Assembly: GCF_001586255.1 (NCBI RefSeq)
Contig: NZ_CP014544.1
Span: 2,697,501 to 2,761,500 of the forward strand
Reading direction: 5' to 3'
Source of the DNA: Zhongshania aliphaticivorans
GTDB taxonomy: Bacteria; Pseudomonadota; Gammaproteobacteria; Pseudomonadales; Spongiibacteraceae
DNA length: 64,000 nucleotides
Shown: positions 61,677-64,000 of the stretch, piece by piece
Numbering within the stretch: the stretch's first letter is position 1
How the letters are laid out: the number at the start of each line of letters is the position of its first letter
Notes under the pieces: generated by a model
What the model was told of the DNA's origin: nothing
What the model saw: only the letters and a program-made list of their open reading frames with translations
Databases searched by the model: none
Position numbers and translations under genes: made by a program

Positions 61677-62681
61677 TCAATACATATTCTTTTTATAGTC
61701 GATCTCCAAACCCTTCTTCATCGCACCAGGCAAAGACACCGCTGCACGGGCGATTTTTGCTTGTATGGAACGCGCATTACTTTGTTGTATGTGGGACTTG
61801 AATATTTCTGATGGAATCAGATCTTTAGGCGCTATTTGCGGTGACCACAGCGCAGACTTCGCTAGGGCTATGCTAGGCTTTATTTCTATTGAGCTAAGAT
61901 TGATTTTTGTAACAAGCTTTGGCTCCTTGCCTTGGACCTTAAAGCGCTGCAGAAGACCTCCATCAGTACGAAGCTCGGCGCTGCCGCGCAGCGTCAGTAT
62001 GTCGGTACAGCCTGGCACTATCCCGATCATGCTAACTTCGGGTTGCTCGATAATATTACGAAAGCTGTCAATTCTGCGATTACCGGGCCGATCAGCCAAA
62101 TAAATGACGCCCTCTTCCTCTTGTATCAAGAAGTTTTCCAGGTCGCCCTTGAGGCTAACATCCGCTTGCCCGCTGCTGTTGATACTGGCCAGCGCTAAAA
62201 ATTGCACCTGCTGTATAAATTCCGATACCTCGTGGCTTGATTGTTCTAATGAGCGAGGCGCCCAAAAATTTGAGCGACGGAAGGCCTTGGCGCAATGCAA
62301 ATAGCACTCTTCTACTTCTAGGCTCAGCAGTCCGTCAGCGACATTCGCGACCTTGCCATTAACGCGCAAGGTTTCATCCATACCGCTTACGATAAACAAT
62401 GCACCGAAGGACAAACCACTCTCGACGATACTTCCCGAATCTAAAGCGCTTAAGGGAATTTGCAAGTGCTTAGCATCGAGCACAGATACAAAGCCCTCGC
62501 CGCCCGCCGCTGAGAGATCAATATACCCAGCGTTACCAAAGCCTATAAACCCGAAGCAGGTATATGACAGCCAGCGCTGAGCATGCTCGTCGATATGATC
62601 GATGACTTTAAGGTCTCGAGGCGCAGGCAAGCTACCAACCCTACTCTGCACCTGCTCAAGGCTATTTAACTTCAAAAACAT
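61677..62681 (-). CDS. PNPOx-fold (pyridoxamine-phosphate-oxidase-like) flavoprotein
   Basis: A 334-residue protein with two parts. The N-terminal part has the segment GFGNAGYIDLSAAGGEGFVSVLDAKHLQIP, the C-terminal split-barrel part has LALASINSSGQADVSLKGD, VIYLADRPGNRRIDSFRNIIEQPEVSMIGIVPGCTDILTLRGSAEL. This is the pattern of PNPOx-family proteins (FMN-, F420- or haem-binding). The likely cofactor cannot be told from sequence alone. The SD GGGGAG is before the ATG. In mycobacteria related folds use F420, so a link to the F420 genes is possible. Confidence 0.8.
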   Translation of the reverse strand: MFLKLNSLEQVQSRVGSLPAPRDLKVIDHIDEHAQRWLSYTCFGFIGFGNAGYIDLSAAGGEGFVSVLDAKHLQIPLSALDSGSIVESGLSFGALFIVSGMDETLRVNGKVANVADGLLSLEVEECYLHCAKAFRRSNFWAPRSLEQSSHEVSEFIQQVQFLALASINSSGQADVSLKGDLENFLIQEEEGVIYLADRPGNRRIDSFRNIIEQPEVSMIGIVPGCTDILTLRGSAELRTDGGLLQRFKVQGKEPKLVTKINLSSIEIKPSIALAKSALWSPQIAPKDLIPSEIFKSHIQQSNARSIQAKIARAAVSLPGAMKKGLEIDYKKNMY

Positions 62682-62735
62682 TTACTCCCCGTAGAAATTG
62701 AGGATAACACCCGCGCTGGCAGCAGATGACTTAGC

Positions 62736-63503
62736 CTATTTTCTAAACTGTTTAAAGTCGGGTTTGCGCTTTTCCATAATGGCCATTACCGCTTCTATAT
62801 TTTCTGGGCTACCGGCTAAGCGCGCCATGCCTTCGGTCTCGCCGCCCATGACGGAGTGAATGGCTGCGCGGTGAACATTGCGCATTAATTTTTTGGTTTC
62901 CACCAGGGAGTTAACCGGCCACTGGGCAATTTCCCGGGCTTTGTCCATGGCCTTAGCAAGTACCTCGTCATCACTAAACTGAGCCGCGGCAATACCTAAG
63001 CTGACTGCACGTTCGGCGTTTATCCACTCAGAGGTATACATCAGTTCTGCGGCTTTGCGCGCGCCGATAATCGCCTGTAGTTGATAGCTACTGCCCCACT
63101 CCGGCACCAAACCCAATGCGGTGAACGGGAAGCGTAAACGCAGACTCTCGCCAACATAGATCACATCGGTATGCAGCAATAAAGTAGCGCCGCCGCCTAC
63201 CGCAACACCACAGGCGGCACTGACCACAGGCTTATCGAAATCGACCAGCGCTTTTGCCGATATCGCAAAAGGGTGCTCGCCATCTGACTCTGAAAAATCA
63301 TTGAGATCGACCCCGGAGGAAAAATCGCTGCCTGCCCCAGTGATCACCACACAGGCAACTGCCGGATTTTCACCAGCGGCAATTAAGGCATCCCGAAACG
63401 CCAGCCACTGCTCATTACTAAAGGCGTTTTTTCTCTTGGGTCGGTTGAGGGTTAACAGCAATACGCCATCGTCATCGAGTTGTTGTAGTACGGTGTCGCT
63501 CAT
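62736..63503 (-). CDS. Enoyl-CoA hydratase/isomerase family protein
   Basis: A 255-residue crotonase-fold protein with NRPKRKNAFSNEQWLAFRDAL, ITGAGSDFSSGVDLNDFSES and the oxyanion-hole segment ACGVAVGGGATLLLHTDVIYV. The following LRFPFTALGLVPEWGSSYQL has the PE-W-GSS pattern more typical of enoyl-CoA isomerases than of hydratases. The ATG at 63501-63503 has GAGG 6 nt upstream; a TTG further up is unlikely. The substrate is unassigned. It is not a clear liuC, which would be expected in the liu operon. Confidence 0.88.
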   Translation of the reverse strand: MSDTVLQQLDDDGVLLLTLNRPKRKNAFSNEQWLAFRDALIAAGENPAVACVVITGAGSDFSSGVDLNDFSESDGEHPFAISAKALVDFDKPVVSAACGVAVGGGATLLLHTDVIYVGESLRLRFPFTALGLVPEWGSSYQLQAIIGARKAAELMYTSEWINAERAVSLGIAAAQFSDDEVLAKAMDKAREIAQWPVNSLVETKKLMRNVHRAAIHSVMGGETEGMARLAGSPENIEAVMAIMEKRKPDFKQFRK

Positions 63504-63580
63504 TGAGGGCCTCAATTTGGGTTTATTTTAATATGAAATCGCGCCGTGTTATCACAACGCACAGGTACTGAATTTTGCGT

Positions 63581-63605
63581 CAGACGTCTGACGTCGGACG
63601 TCCGA
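63581..63605. repeat. Tandem palindromes between the crotonase and nitroreductase genes
   Basis: CAGACGTCTG (63581-63590) and TCGGACGTCCGA (63594-63605) are perfect palindromes separated by three bases and share the core GACGTC. They lie 11 bp after the nitroreductase stop. They could be a regulator site or an interspersed repeat; a hairpin terminator without a T run is less likely. Confidence 0.5.
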
Positions 63606-63616
63606 CAAAGCCAGCC

Positions 63617-64000
63617 TTAATCATAAAATCGCACGCAGTCGGGCAAGGCCGCCCGTTCAGTTCGGCAGCTATTCACTGAGTCGCTAGTGTCTTCGTAGCC
63701 AAATGACAGACCAAACAGAAGCTTATTACTCGGGTCGATACCCAGCTCCTCGCGCACCAAGTCGCAATTAAAACTCAGGGCAGTTTGCGGGCAGCTGGCT
63801 AGGCCATGGGCAGTTAGGCTAAGCATGAGGGTTTGAGCATACATACCCAAATCGGCGGCTTCGCGCAGGCCGAAGCCCTCGGGCAAAAAGAGAAAGGCGA
63901 CGTGGGGTGCACCAAAGAAGGTAAAATTATTAGCAAACTGTTCGCTACGGGCCGCTTTGTCGTCGCGGCTAATACCCATTGCGCCATACAATGTTGCGGC
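63617..64000 (-). CDS. Nitroreductase family protein, N-terminus beyond the window edge
   Basis: The visible 127 residues are the C-terminal part of an FMN nitroreductase: YGAMGISRDDKAARSEQFANNFTFFGAPHVAFLF, FGLREAADLGMYAQTLMLSLTAHGLASCPQTALSF and LGIDPSNKLLFGLSFGYED. These mark the family (a class near the p-nitrobenzoate reductase-like group). The open frame continues to the right edge, so the start is outside. It may reduce nitro compounds or quinones with NAD(P)H. Confidence 0.88.
   Translation of the reverse strand, partial: AATLYGAMGISRDDKAARSEQFANNFTFFGAPHVAFLFLPEGFGLREAADLGMYAQTLMLSLTAHGLASCPQTALSFNCDLVREELGIDPSNKLLFGLSFGYEDTSDSVNSCRTERAALPDCVRFYD

Noticed and set aside
1-64000. tRNA or rRNA genes, CRISPR arrays, insertion sequences, prophage
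   Set aside because: No cloverleaf with a GTTC-type arm, regular repeat-spacer array, transposase or phage structural gene was seen on either strand.

Overview
The window comes from a Gram-negative, aerobic, heterotrophic bacterium, most likely a marine gammaproteobacterium. The evidence is the dapA-bamC-(MBL)-purC gene order known from Pseudomonas-type genomes, three TonB-dependent receptors, many lipoproteins, a LiuR-controlled leucine/isovalerate operon, and steroid-ring degradation genes. A relative of the Spongiibacteraceae/Zhongshania group would fit, but that is inference. There is no rRNA, tRNA, CRISPR array, insertion sequence or prophage that I can see. The genes are densely packed and look chromosomal.

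Layout. 1-4.2 kb: end of a Blc lipocalin, a small lipoprotein, a ZnuD-like TonB receptor with a small membrane protein. 3.5-6.9 kb: dapA-bamC-MBL hydrolase-purC, tightly coupled. 7.1-8.9 kb: a DUF3806 protein, an AEC permease, a small Trp-rich protein. 8.9-15.4 kb: a complete-looking coenzyme F420 operon (npdG-cofE-cofD-cofC-fbiC) ending in an SDR that resembles 3-alpha-hydroxysteroid dehydrogenase. 15.8-18.7 kb: another SDR, a globin with an altered proximal haem ligand, pyruvate kinase. 18.9-22.2 kb: kshA-hsaC-hsaA, the oxygenases for steroid B- and A-ring opening, as one unit. 22.5-28.8 kb: type III glutamine synthetase with a candidate sigma-54 promoter, two flavoproteins, then a decayed non-coding stretch with a repeat element.

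29-35.5 kb: a module of TetR regulator, 3-hydroxybutyrate dehydrogenase, sodium/solute symporter, TonB receptor and alpha/beta hydrolase, tied together by three copies of a 16-bp palindrome. 35.5-41.8 kb: liuR-liuA-liuB-liuD-liuE (leucine and isovalerate catabolism), with no liuC. 42-47 kb: a CBS-domain protein, a DapA homologue without DapA's catalytic residues, and a large TonB receptor. 47.1-53.6 kb: mixed genes, including an F420-dependent-type (FDOR/Ddn-like) oxidoreductase, a DJ-1/PfpI protein, a LysR regulator, metY and small membrane proteins. 53.9-64 kb: acyl-CoA dehydrogenases flanking a GST, an AraC regulator, an outer-membrane protein, an iron alcohol dehydrogenase with two thioesterases, a PNPOx-fold protein, a crotonase and a partial nitroreductase.

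How it fits together. The most notable theme is F420 in a Gram-negative degrader. The window holds the biosynthetic genes, the F420:NADP oxidoreductase that charges the cofactor, and at least one FDOR-type enzyme likely to use it. The F420 operon ends in a hydroxysteroid-dehydrogenase-like SDR and lies about 3.5 kb from a steroid oxygenase cluster, so a functional link between F420 and steroid or lipid catabolism is plausible but unproven.
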